A stretch of 64,000 nucleotides of DNA from NCBI GenBank assembly GCA_034687125.1, contig JAQGBZ010000128.1:62001-126000 (forward strand), read 5' to 3'. This stretch comes from Neelides folsomi (Eukaryota; Arthropoda; Collembola; Neelipleona; Neelidae). The notes beneath the pieces were generated by a model. The model had not been told where the DNA came from. It saw only the letters and a program-made list of their open reading frames with translations, and ran no database searches. A program made the position numbers and the translations under genes. This document shows positions 11,621 to 24,243 of the stretch, in pieces (the stretch's first letter is position 1; each line of letters starts with the position of its first letter).

Positions 11621-11924
11621 TTTAATTGAAATTAAACCATATATATTATTAAATTACATTTATTTAAACAAATAAATTCTAAGAAATAATAAAAAAAATA
11701 TAAGCTGTATTAATTAAATGGAAAGGGCTCGCGACTCGCGCCAAGATTATCAAATTGAGCAAGGTTTGGCTTTACAAGAAATATTGGATTTTGAAGAAAA
11801 TGTTAGAAAGAGAAAATTTTCTTTAGTTTAATTTTACTCTTAATTGACATTGATATTTGTGCCTTCATAAGTATTTATGGTTTAATTAAGAATTTAAGAA
11901 TAAGAGGATTAATAGAATAAGAAA
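11621..11924. promoter_or_regulatory. Divergent promoter between the C2-like gene and TTC37
   Basis: Only 304 bp separate the two start codons, so the two genes probably share a promoter. The space also holds a 37-codon open frame (11718-11831). Confidence 0.5.
11718..11831 (+). CDS. Possible 37-residue small ORF upstream of TTC37
   Basis: Runs from ATG to TAA within the TTC37 leader region and reads MERARDSRQDYQIEQGLALQ onward, ending KRKFSLV. It is strongly charged, has no signal or membrane segment, and its first half uses GC-rich codons (GCTCGCGACTCGCGCC) unlike the AT-rich flank. It could be an upstream ORF of the TTC37 mRNA, an independent microprotein, or chance. No family recognised. 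Confidence 0.3.
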   Translation: MERARDSRQDYQIEQGLALQEILDFEENVRKRKFSLV

Positions 11925-14900
11925 ATGGATCCGAAAGACATTAAAGCCAACTTAAAAGAGGCTAAAGATTCAATTCAGAGGAAAGATTATCTGACAACTA
12001 TCAACTGCTGCAAGGTTTGCAACTAATTTTATTTCATATATACGAATGTGATTAAAATTATAAAATTGACATAATTGATTTTCTTAAAATTGATGGATAA
12101 ATTATTTTTTAGAATGTGTTGAAATTGGATCCAAGCAATTACAATGCCTACGTATTCTTAGCGGCTGCTTATACCGAACAGGCAAAATATCAACAGGCAA
12201 TTGAAGCATGCAAGAAAGCAATTGCGATCAATCCGGATGTCATTACAGGATGGGCCGGTCTGGTCAAATCCTACGAGAAAATGGGAACAAAAACACATGC
12301 GGATTTATTCGAAGGATACAAAAAACTTTCAACTTTTTATGAAAAGTTGGTATTTATTCTCAAAACGGATCATTTTAAATAATATGATAAAATAATTTAG
12401 CATTTATTTCTTTTATTGGATTTATATTATGAAAACTAAAAAAAACTTGTACTAGGGATGACACTGCCAAATATGTAGAGAGCACATTGAAATTCGTCGG
12501 GTTGCTCATTTCGCAAAGTGATTTCGAAAAGGCTTTAAAAGTACTTCATCGTTTGGTTAATTCCAAATTTTCCAGTGGAATGTCCCTTCAAGTTGGAAAA
12601 TTGATTGTAGAAGTTATGGGCCAAATCAAAAATCCAAAGATTGACTATACTAACATTGTAATTCTTCACACATTAATTATTTTTACACATTAATTCTTTA
12701 CATCTTTAATTATAAATTCTTAAAGGTAGTTAATTTAATTTATTTTACCAGCATATCATGGCTCTTGAAGCAGTTCTTGATGACACATTGAATGAGAAGA
12801 ATTTAAAGAAACTATTTGAACTCATTTATTCAACCGGAGACAAAGGAAAGTTAATTTCAAAATGCCTTGAATTGAGAAACTCCTTCAATATGTTTTATCC
12901 TCCAATCGAATGGCTCTGTAGAATGTATTTGGAAACGAGAGGAAACGACTTGTCATACGCCTCAGAAATTGATTCATTTGTTGAAAAGCTCCTTAAATTA
13001 TATCCAAGTTCAGCTTATGGATATTTCGCAAAAGGGAAAGCTCAGTTTTACAGCCAAGAATACAAATCGGCAATTTATTGGCTTCTTGCCGCACTTGAAT
13101 CCTCGCAAAATATTTACGCCATTGAAATCCTCATTGAATCACAATTGAAAATGTGGGATTATTCTTCTGCCCTTAATTCAGCTACCAGTGCACTTAAAAA
13201 GATCCCACAAAATGATCTCGTCATGAAGAAAAAGTTCAATGTTTACATCTTTGAAACTAAAGTTGGACTTGCTTTACAAGGGAAATACAACGACTTCGAT
13301 TTGGAAACTGAAGAAAAATTCTGCAAGGATTCCACTGATGATCAAGTGAGGATTGAACTCATTAAGCTCAAGTATTTGACTGGAACGAAAAATTGGGATA
13401 AATTGAAAGAAGTTATTCCATTGAATGAAAAGTCAATGGACATGAACGAAAAGTTGGTTTATAAATTGCTGGCGGATAACTCGGGTAAAGATGTCGGAGA
13501 AAGAATTTTCTCCATGTGTGTGACTGATATAAGGAACTTTCAACTTGTCTTCACTTCAGCTTATCATTTATTCCACCTCGATGATATTCCTGCCTCGCTG
13601 AGTTTACTTAAAAGGGTAACCGGAAATCTATAATTTTTATCAATTGGACTTATTCATCGTGTATTAATATATAATTACTATTTTATGAACAGGCCGAAGC
13701 ATGCCAACCAAAACATCCAATGCCGCTATTCTACCAAGGGATAATTCTTGAACGAGAAGATAAAATCGAAGATGCTGTGCAATATTATGAAAAAGCTTAC
13801 ACCCTTTACAGCTCTGTTCAGATTGGAGAAGTTCTCAGTGATGCGTATTTTAAGATACAGGAATATGTAATAAAATTTATCCTTTAGATATAAAAATATT
13901 CAAGTTTATTTGCGATTGACTTTTACATTATGCCAAAATGAACAGGAATTAAATCGAGAACTTTTGTCAAACTCCACGAAAAGATTGAAGAAATCAGAAT
14001 CAAAATGGGCCTGGTTGAGACTCGGGCTTCTTCATTTGGAATTAGGAGAAGGTGAAGAAGCCGTCGTTGCATTTCAATCTGCAATTCGAACTGAATATTA
14101 CAATGGGTAAAATTAAAAATACAAATACTTGTTTCGTTAATTTTTTTAAAAAAATATTGGTTTTTTATTTAAATTTTTTGTTTTTAGGTATATTTGGCAA
14201 TGCTTGGCAGATGCTTATTTCATGAGGGGTTCGTATAGCTCGGCCCTCAAGGCATTTCAACACGCAATTGAACTCGGAGCTGATCCTGTTTATCCTGAAT
14301 TTAAAATTGGCGTAATTCATCAGGTAATCAATAGGAATCATTATTTTTTTAAAGGTATTGAACGGCTTAATTTATTATAGAATCTCGGCGATTTTGATTC
14401 TGCAATTAATGCTTTGATGAAGCTGAAAGATTCTTATCCTCCTACATTGATTGAGATTGCGAAAACATTCTATGAAATGGCGAGAAAGAATTTAGATGAA
14501 GATTTGGACATTGGAGCTTCGATAGCAATCAACAATGGGATTAAATATGCTGTTTTGTAATTAACATTTTTAAAGATGATTGAGAATTGAGAACAGTTAT
14601 TACAAGAATAAATATTTTTTATTATTTAATCAATTATTAATTATTTGCAGATCCTTGAAAAGTAATCGTGAAGTTCTGGGCTGGAAGTTAATCGGAGATT
14701 TTTCCATTCTAGTCAATGATTTCCCAATTGAAACGACTTTTGAAATCCCTGAAATTTTATCGAATGGTTCAGGTTCCTTTGAGAAGATTGTAAACGTGAA
14801 TCTCAAAACTCTTCTACATTTGGGCATTGAGTAAGTTCCCTTTAAACTCTAATACAACTAATCATTATGTAATTAATTATCCTCTTAACTTTTATTTGAT

Positions 14901-17362
14901 ATTTTTTCTAGATGCTATAAAAACGCCTTGAAAGAAGTGGAAGGAAGTGAAAGATTCAGCAAAGAGCTTAAAAGTACTCTTTACTTTGATTTAGCTAAAT
15001 CGTACTTTTACCAAGCACATCGATTTGAGGATGTTGGAACCGAATTGCTTGCTAAGTCTTTTCTTTGTGCTAAAAAAGCTATTAGTCTTAATAAAGAAAA
15101 TCATGTTTACTGGAACACTCTTGGTGTCATTGCTCAAAGTATTACCAAATAACAATATCGATACTTTTACAAATTCTTAAATTACAAATGATATAATCCT
15201 TAATTATATTCAAATAATTATATTCTGCTGGTAAAACTATATTAATCAATTTAGAGTAATTTTGATTGAAAGTTGAAATGTTAAAAATTGGAAATAATAA
15301 CTTTCACTTACTTTTACAGAAAGGAATGATTATTCATTAGCCCAACATGCATTTTGCAAAAGTATTGAATTAGAAGCAAACAATGTGACAGCTTGGTGCA
15401 ACTTGGGCTTCTTGTACCTGATATTTGAAAAGTATCTCCTTGCTCATAACTGTTTCAAAAAAGCACAAACGATGGAACCCACATATGGTTATGCTTGGAT
15501 TGGACAAGTAATTAAAATGATACATAATTAATAGCTAATAATCGTAATTTTAATTTGAATATTTTAGTAATTGATGCTTTTCTTTTATTACAGGCTGTAA
15601 CAGCTGAAATTCTTCAGCCTGATGAAGCCATGGATTTGTATCGACATGCCGCTCTTCTAGTGAACGCGAATTCAATGTCCACTCTGGCCTATTCAGAGGC
15701 TGTTTGCAATTATATCAAGAATGTTGAGGAGAAAAGTCAAAATTACAAATACAATATTTTGGATCTTGAAGCTCCAATTGTAGCTTTCGATTTGCTTTCA
15801 AAATTTGTTGGTACGTTCAATGACTAATTTTAAAAGATTAAAATAATTAAAATATCAATATATTATTCATTATATTTATATCAATGTAACGAACAGTGTT
15901 GTCTCCTTCTATCCCATCATTTTTAAAAATAAGAATTTTATTTTATTATTAGTGCGAAATTCGAAAAATATCTCGGCTTTAAATTCTCGAGGTTTATTGG
16001 CCACAAAGTTGGGTTTAAATAAAGCTGCCAATAGCTGTTTTGAAGACGCTTTAAAGTTTATTACACCCGGTTCACCAATGGAGGATAAAATCAGATTCAA
16101 CTCCGCAATTGTTAAGATCCAAGGAGGAATGACAGATAAAGCACTTGAAGAACTTCGATTGATTAAAGATCCCAATTTTCAAACACAAGCTGCGACTGCT
16201 CTCGCATACTCAAAACGTATTTTAAATAAACCTTAAGATAAATTATTTAATAAATACATTTAATTATATTTTAAGAGTATTTTTTTAATTAAATAATTCG
16301 CTTTACAGTTAAACAATTTGATGAATCCGAAGTTATTTACAAAAAATTACTCGAGGAAACTTTGAACGAAAAGGAAAAGCCTAACTTACTTATTCCACTG
16401 GCCTTTTTGGAATATTCAAAAAACGATCTCGAAGCTGCGAGAAACTATCTTTTCCAAAGGTTTAATTAACCCTTCAACGATGAAGTTTTTCGAAATTAAA
16501 TTTTTTTAAAATATTTAACAGTTGTCGCGTGGAGAAAAGCTTGGATGGTTTACTAGCTCTTTGTTCTATCGCCCTTTTGACAAATGATTGCAATTTAGCC
16601 CGAGGAGTTGTGGAGCCTCTTAGCGAAATCCAAGACGAAGGAGATAATTTGTCAGATCTTGCCCTCATGAAAGCTTGTTCTTCAATTGTTCAGGTTTTAA
16701 ATTTAAGAAAATGGATTTATATTTAATGCTGAACAATTTAATTAATCGATTATTGATATTATTCAAATGATCGCACTAACATTAAATATACCTAATTGCA
16801 CTTTGTAATTTTCAACAGGGTCAAGGAAAGAAAGCACTATATGAAATAACGAAAGCTGCAAGATTTTATCCTTTCAATTCTACAATCTGGATCACAATGG
16901 CTCATCATCTCCTCAACTTCCACAGAGAAGAGCCCAAGCTTGGGGACTTTATTCAATTATGCGTATCCAACTCGATGAAGCTTGTGGTGGACAAAGTTGG
17001 GAAGCAGAGAAGTCTTTTAGCTTTATCTGCAATTCTTCTTGGGAATTTTGACAAAGGATTGGCTTACGCTCTCAAAGCTACAAGACTTGAACCTGATAAT
17101 GCTAAAAATTGGACCCTTGTTGCAACGACGCTCTTTATCAAGTAATATTTAATATTATAATAATATTTAATAATGAATCTTTATAAATTACTAGAGTTTA
17201 ATTTAATAACGATTTTGCAGATCAATGACTACAAAAAACACTTCGACCATTGGGCAAACCAAAAGATTGCTTAATATAGCTAATCAACGTCGAGAACCTG
17301 GCGATCTCGACCTCGAGGTGTGGATCGATAGATTTACAGTGCATTTAGAATCTTTTCCTTAA
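11925..17362 (+). CDS. SKIC3: Superkiller complex TPR scaffold SKI3 (TTC37)
   Basis: Scaffold of the cytosolic SKI helicase complex (SKI2-SKI3-SKI8), which feeds mRNA into the exosome for 3'-5' decay. Seventeen exons: 11925-12014, 12113-12345, 12456-12657, 12752-13615, 13693-13866, 13946-14106, 14188-14323, 14381-14556, 14651-14830, 14912-15138, 15320-15507, 15594-15810, 15953-16216, 16309-16459, 16522-16693, 16819-17141, 17221-17362. All junction phases agree; product 1299 residues (human 1564). Tetratricopeptide repeats fill the protein, e.g. residues 42-75 (AYVFLAAAYTEQAKYQQAIE), the blocks WAWLRLGLLHLELGEGEEAV and WQCLADAYFMRGSYSSALKA, and AWCNLGFLYLIFEKYLLAHN. Order and N-terminus (MDPKDIKANLKEAKDSIQRK) match TTC37. 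Introns are short, mostly 57-200 bp. Intact; no lesion seen. Confidence 0.93.
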
Positions 17363-17865
17363 ATACCATTGATGAGATTAAATATTAAGCATAAGGATAA
17401 AAATTAATAATTTGGACATTGTGATAAACTCCCTTTACAAAAAACAAATGTCAAAGTTCAGTAACATTAAATTGTCCAAGTCTAAATTGTTTTTTAAACT
17501 AAACTTTATGACTTTATATATTTATATTGTTGTTAACTTTGTTAAATGAATCAAGATGTAAACTCGGTAAGATAAAAAAATGATATACATACATAGTATA
17601 TGCTATGTTATTAAAGATGTTTTTTTAATTAATTCCACTTATCAGATAACTTATTTTAATTACCATTATAATATTACAATATTTATGCATTAGTGAAACA
17701 AGATTATTAATCTAGATAATTAATTAAGATTGGGGCATTTGGCATTTGAGATACTAATTTACACATAAAATCATAAAGGTCTCAAATTAAAAATTCCAAT
17801 TCTGCCAACTTAACTTATGATTAACTCTAAAATACGAAAATACAAATATCAAATTATCCATTATT
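17363..17865. other. 3' intergenic region between TTC37 and DIMT1
   Basis: AT-rich spacer between two convergent 3' ends. Nothing else recognised. Confidence 0.6.
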
Positions 17866-19620
<1,755 letters not shown>

Positions 19621-21916
19621 ATGGGAGATTTGAACGCTCTTTGCGAATTGATTGATAACGACCCGGACTGGTCATCTGATGAAGAAGATCCATTTGCAGT
19701 GTTGGCTCAAGGTCGAGATCATTCATATTTTTCCTCGTCGAGTTCTTCAACTTCTAAGCGCCCTACTTCAGAAAATGAGCCCAAATTCGAAGAAATATTT
19801 GGAACTCCAATTTCGAGAACATCTAGCCAAAAAGGTCCAGGAAGCAGTTCAAATCCTACCAGCCGATTATCGTGCTTTGCTTCTACAAGTGAAAATGGAA
19901 ATAAATCCACTGCAACCAAATTCAATACGAATTCGAATTATAAGGAAGAAAGAAGCCTTGTGATACTCGAACCCTATTCTCGTTTACGACTCTTCAGAAA
20001 GACTCTTTCCACAACCTTAAATCAAGAAGACTATTTGAAGACCAGAAATGACCACACGTTCCTTTCACTTGAAGTCGTCGGTAGTCAGAAACAACTCGAT
20101 AAAAAGAACTTTTGGACATGTGGAGCTCTTGTTAAAAAAGTCCAAGGATCTCGAACAAGCGCAAAAGGGAATTCCTACATCATTTGGGAAATAAACGATT
20201 TGCGTGATTTGAAAAAAAATTGGTCAGTTTTTCTTTTCGGAATTTCTGAATCAGAAATGATTAACATTCCAGTTGGAGGTCTCGTCGACCTTATAAACCC
20301 AATGGTAATGGATGGGAAAGATAAGAAACTCTCTGTGAACAAACTCTCCCAATTGAAATATATAGGGAGTTTAAAAGATTTTGGATTCTGCCAATCAAAA
20401 ACAAAAAATGGGGATGATTGTCCAAATGTTGTGAATCTCATTGACTGTCACGTTTGCATTCATCATGCTCCAAAAGAGCAAAGGAAATTGAGCATGAAAA
20501 CTGCAGCAAAAGCCAAAACTGCTGTAATCAAACTTCCTAAGCAAATGTCTGAACCATCTTTGCAGAGTATAAAAAAGAATGCCCCTGTCACGAAAAATTC
20601 AATTGCGAATGTTCGGATGGAACTTCAAGGAGCTTTTGTGACGACTTGCAAGAGAAACCCTTTAAGTTTTGGAAATCATGAAAGTATTAAATTCAAGCCG
20701 GACACAGGGAGTTCGATTCTCCAACTTCCAAAACCAGAAGAATATAAAAGAGAACCATTGAATTTAAATCCTCAGACCACTCGCCATTTATCTGAGAGTG
20801 ATAGGAAAATTCTTGAAGCCTTGAGAGCCTCTTCGAAAACAAGTGGACCAAATGGACCTGACCTTCCTGAATTAATCGCAGCAACTCCAACAGCCGGATC
20901 GAGAAATTTTCTTCATTTTATGAATAAAAAACAAGAAGCAGAGGCCAATGGGGGTAAAGCAGACGAATCCAAGTTAAAAATGAACAGCAGTCCTAATGTA
21001 TGTGTGATGAATCGAGCAGCATTCCAAAATATGAAAAAGGCTCTAAGCTTTGTAAAAACAGTTGGGCCTATAAAGAAATTGAATCCGAATGAAGTTTCTA
21101 AAACTAAAAGAAAATTGTCCGACGACCCGAAGGAATCTCAGGCCAAAACCTTGAAGCTGGAAAAGAAGAAAAGTAGCGGAATTGAAATAGAGTTTGGATT
21201 TGGGGATGATGTAAAAGCCATCATCAATGCAAAATCCAGGCATGAAGGGTTTGCCGAAGAATTGCAAGAAGCTGACTATTTTGAAAAAATGGAGAAGAAA
21301 GAAAGCGTTGAGAAGAAAATGCTTGAAACTTTTTCTGTTCCTACAAAAGCCGTCGTTTGTCAGATTTGCAATTATGTCGCCACTTCCCAATCTGATTTCT
21401 GTCGAGAGAAGATGCATCCAATTAAATGTGTTAGAGCCATGAAGAGATTCTTTAAATGCAAGCATTGTGGTAATCGTACAATGTCATTGGATCGACTTCC
21501 TAAAAATCGTAAGCTTTATTCCTTTAACTTTTAGCAATTTCATTGTTATCTTTTATGCAAACCTCAATTACTCCTCTTTATTTAGTAAAATTTCGAATAC
21601 CCAATAAGACCCAATTGGTTTATTTTAATACCTATTATATGTACATACATACTTTACAAGCATAATGAAGAATTCAATTAATCATATTTCGTACGGATAT
21701 TATATAGCATTTATCATTTGGTTTGGCATTCCGTTTAATTGATTTTAATGATTTTTAATATTTATTCCAGCCTGCACGAATTGCAAGAATTCCATTTGGG
21801 AAGTGACTTCGATGGGAGTGGAGCGAAAAGGTCCTTTGCTTCCTAACGAAACTCTCGCTATTCGAGGAGACGAAGAAAAATTTATTGGATCGGTAACTGC
21901 TAAACTTGCCCTTTAA
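19621..21916 (+). CDS. MCM10: DNA replication initiation protein MCM10
   Basis: Nuclear replication factor that binds ssDNA, MCM2-7 and polymerase alpha and activates the CMG helicase. Two exons: 19621-21508 and 21771-21916, phase 1, 677 residues. The N-terminal 110 residues are acidic and Ser-rich. The conserved OB-fold begins at about residue 117 (PYSRLRLFRKTLS), followed by FWTCGALVKKVQGSRTSAKG. The internal CCCH zinc finger is at about 255-283 (FCQSKTKNGDDCPN, CHVCIHH). A Lys-rich linker leads to the C-terminal zinc ribbons from about 577: VVCQICNYVATSQSDFC, FKCKHCGNRT, then from exon 2 PCTNCKNSIWE and KGPLLPNETLAIRGDEEKF, the usual MCM10 end. Exon 1 alone would lack the last Cys pair. 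Convergent with the membrane-protein gene; AATAAA at 22181. Confidence 0.96.
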
Positions 21917-22284
21917 ATTATTCAAAGTCTTTAATTAGCCTAACTGGATATCATAATTTATCATAAATATGCATTTTCTATAATATGGACCAAGATGGTC
22001 CTGAATAGCAACAAGGCTAAAGCTTTGTAGTTATATCGATTATTATCTGAAAACTTAAAGGGTAACTTCATATTACATTATATGTAATTATTACCCTAAA
22101 TTAAAGAAATTGATACTGTTTTTATATAAAATTGTCTTTATATTTATCATAGTTTGTAAGTTTATAAACTTTCGGATAATAATAAACAATTTCAATTACT
22201 TTTTGAATAAAGGATATAAATGTAAAACTTTATAACATTGCTAAAAATAATTGTTGAATTAATAAATACTAAACAAAAATAATC
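21917..22284. other. Short 3' spacer with poly(A) signals
   Basis: Contains AATAAA at 22181-22186 (and another near 22206) on the plus strand for MCM10. The opposing gene has its own minus-strand AATAAA at 22290-22285 overlapping the stop codon. The two 3' UTRs may overlap. Confidence 0.55.
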
Positions 22285-22285
22285 T

Positions 22286-23265
22286 TTATTTTTTCTTTTC
22301 TTTTTTTCCCTCGTCATCTGTCATTGTCATTGTACTTGGGGTGTTGTCGACCAACGAAGTTCTGGAATTACTTCTAGCACTCGCATTACTTTTATCACGA
22401 GTATTACTACCCACCCATTCCCGTTTCCTTCTTCTACAACCCTTCTTTTTGAGCTTCAGGAACTTCAGTTTTCCTCCGCTCTCATCCACAACAATTTGAG
22501 AGAAAACGGGCTCTCCTTTAGCAATTGAAACAAGATTGTTTGAAAGATTTCTTTTCATTTTAAGCTTGAGATCTTTTTCCTGTTTCTTCTTGATTATTTT
22601 CTTCTTTCGTTTTTTGAGAAGAGCAGCCTGAGCAGTTTCTGCTGCCTTTTTCGCCGCAAGTGATGCTTTTCTCTCATTGTGAGCTTGTTCGTCACCGAGA
22701 GCATTGTAATCAGTCGCTTCTTGGACTCCCAATTTCCTCAATTTATGTCGTTTCTTCTTTAACATTTTTTTGCTCTTAATGTGTCTTTTGCGAACGTATT
22801 TCATTTTACCTAAAAATAAATATTCAATTATTTACTCCGAAAATCTTCAGCTAATTATTTGTTTACTAACAAGAATAAAAACTTTTACTTGTAAAAATAA
22901 AAATATATTTATTGTCTCACCTCTATCAGATCTTTGCTTGACGAGCTTCACTTGAAGGATCAATAGATGCATGCAAATAAAAACAAAGGTCAAAAATAAG
23001 ATTGCAAGTATGAATCCGATCACAGTGTGAAACACCAACGGGATGTTAGCTAAAATAAAATAAAATAAAAATACATTACAATAAGCATAAGAAGAGGAAA
23101 TTAATATCTTATACTAAAAGGCATCGTATTTAAATTACCGTTAACAATGTAATTTCTTTGTTTAATCTCTTTTGGGTATTCATTTAAATCACCAGGTGCG
23201 ATCAGTAAAGGATTTTCTTCAAAGGAGAAAGATTCGAGAATGATTCTGAAATCCTCGATTTCCAT
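22286..23265 (-). CDS. Small single-pass membrane protein with Lys/Arg-rich cytosolic tail, unknown
   Basis: Three exons: 23265-23139, 23049-22921, 22809-22286; both junctions phase 1; 259 residues. Residues 1-42 (MEIEDFRIILESFSFEENPL...) are acidic and have no cleavable signal. A strong hydrophobic helix follows at about 46-74 (IPLVFHTVIGFILAILFLTF...). The rest is extremely basic: KMKYVRKRHIKSKKMLKKKR around 83-102, an Ala/Lys coiled-coil-like segment (AAKKAAETAQAALLKKRKKK) around 135-155, then a Ser/Thr/Asp-rich C-terminus ending in KKEKKK. The third exon alone contains an in-frame ATG, but the acceptor immediately before it and matching phases make the spliced form more likely. No family recognised. 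A type III orientation (acidic end outside, basic end inside) follows the positive-inside rule; that is inference. Confidence 0.75.
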
Positions 23266-23411
23266 TCAACATTGTTAATCGATAACCGATACATTCAATA
23301 TTTAAGAGCTTGATTGAGTTATATTACGAAATTCACAAAATTGAACTTTAAGCTGTCTTCTACGGCATTTTTAAAGTTTATGACATAATTGGAGCACATT
23401 AAAAAATTAAA

Positions 23412-23417
23412 TTTATT
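23412..23417 (-). terminator. Poly(A) signal AATAAA for the intronless secreted-protein gene
   Basis: Minus-strand hexamer about 50 bp past the stop codon at 23467. Confidence 0.55.
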
Positions 23418-23466
23418 TTAGTCTCTTCATCACAATTTTATTAACATTTTACATCATGTCGATCTG

Positions 23467-24243
23467 TCAATGTCTTGGGCTAAACTGTGAATTACATTGG
23501 CAAATCCAAGTTTTATTCAGTTTTTGAACTAAATTGGGAATTTTTTCACAATTCCCATAGCGGCATCTGATTTCTCTTTCAATGAGATCGTCACAAATCC
23601 ATTTCCATCTTCCTCCCTCCCTCACGACTTTCAAAGTGGGCCTTCCATTCCCATCCACCGAATTTTGAATCACTTTCCCGTCTCCGAAAAACTCAAAAAT
23701 GATTCTCTCCCATAATGGCACATATCTCATCGGGACGGCTGCCGGACTTCGCTTGCACTCCCTCAGTTCGTCTAAATTGTCAGAGAGTCGAACGAGGACG
23801 AGGTGACGAGCTTTGACCGGAATCCCCACCAATGTCTCCATCACATTCTTCCTCATCTTCGCTTCGCCTATAATCCTAAGCTTCTTGCTATCCACAAGGC
23901 TCACAAGATTAAGGCAAACCTCCCCGTATTTTCTTACGTTTTTCTCAAAAGCGTCATCGAGTCTTCGACGCGCTTTGTCCAAGAAAATGCCCTCGATTCC
24001 CTCGTCGGTAACCAAAATAGACGTCGGGGGATGAATTTGTTGGGACAAAATAGACGCAATTACACTTTCGTTCCAAAACTCGTTTCCCTCATTGTAGTAA
24101 ATGAGCGTGGGGCAAAATGTTGGAATTCGGCGTTCTCGGAACGTTTGTTCAATCGCGCCCCATAGGAAAGTTCCAGAGAGTTCATGATGGAGGGAAAAGG
24201 AAAACCCAAGAAATAAAAGCAAAAATCCGAGTATGGATTCCAT
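23467..24243 (-). CDS. Intronless secreted protein of unknown family
   Basis: A single open frame of 258 residues with ATG, stop and a nearby poly(A) signal. Residues 1-18 (MESILGFLLLFLGFSFSL) form a clear signal peptide; there is no later membrane segment. The body mixes basic, acidic and aromatic residues, has N-glycosylation sites (NES, NKT), and ends with four cysteines in a short space (WICDDL, CRYGNCEKI, WICQCNS). Some parts (ILVTDEGIEG, RHLVLVRLSDNLDELRECK) faintly recall the extracellular N-terminal domain of arthropod ionotropic receptors, but the channel part is absent, so this is a guess. It is GC-richer than its neighbours and is the only intronless gene here. Confidence 0.65.
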   Translation of the reverse strand: MESILGFLLLFLGFSFSLHHELSGTFLWGAIEQTFRERRIPTFCPTLIYYNEGNEFWNESVIASILSQQIHPPTSILVTDEGIEGIFLDKARRRLDDAFEKNVRKYGEVCLNLVSLVDSKKLRIIGEAKMRKNVMETLVGIPVKARHLVLVRLSDNLDELRECKRSPAAVPMRYVPLWERIIFEFFGDGKVIQNSVDGNGRPTLKVVREGGRWKWICDDLIEREIRCRYGNCEKIPNLVQKLNKTWICQCNSQFSPRH

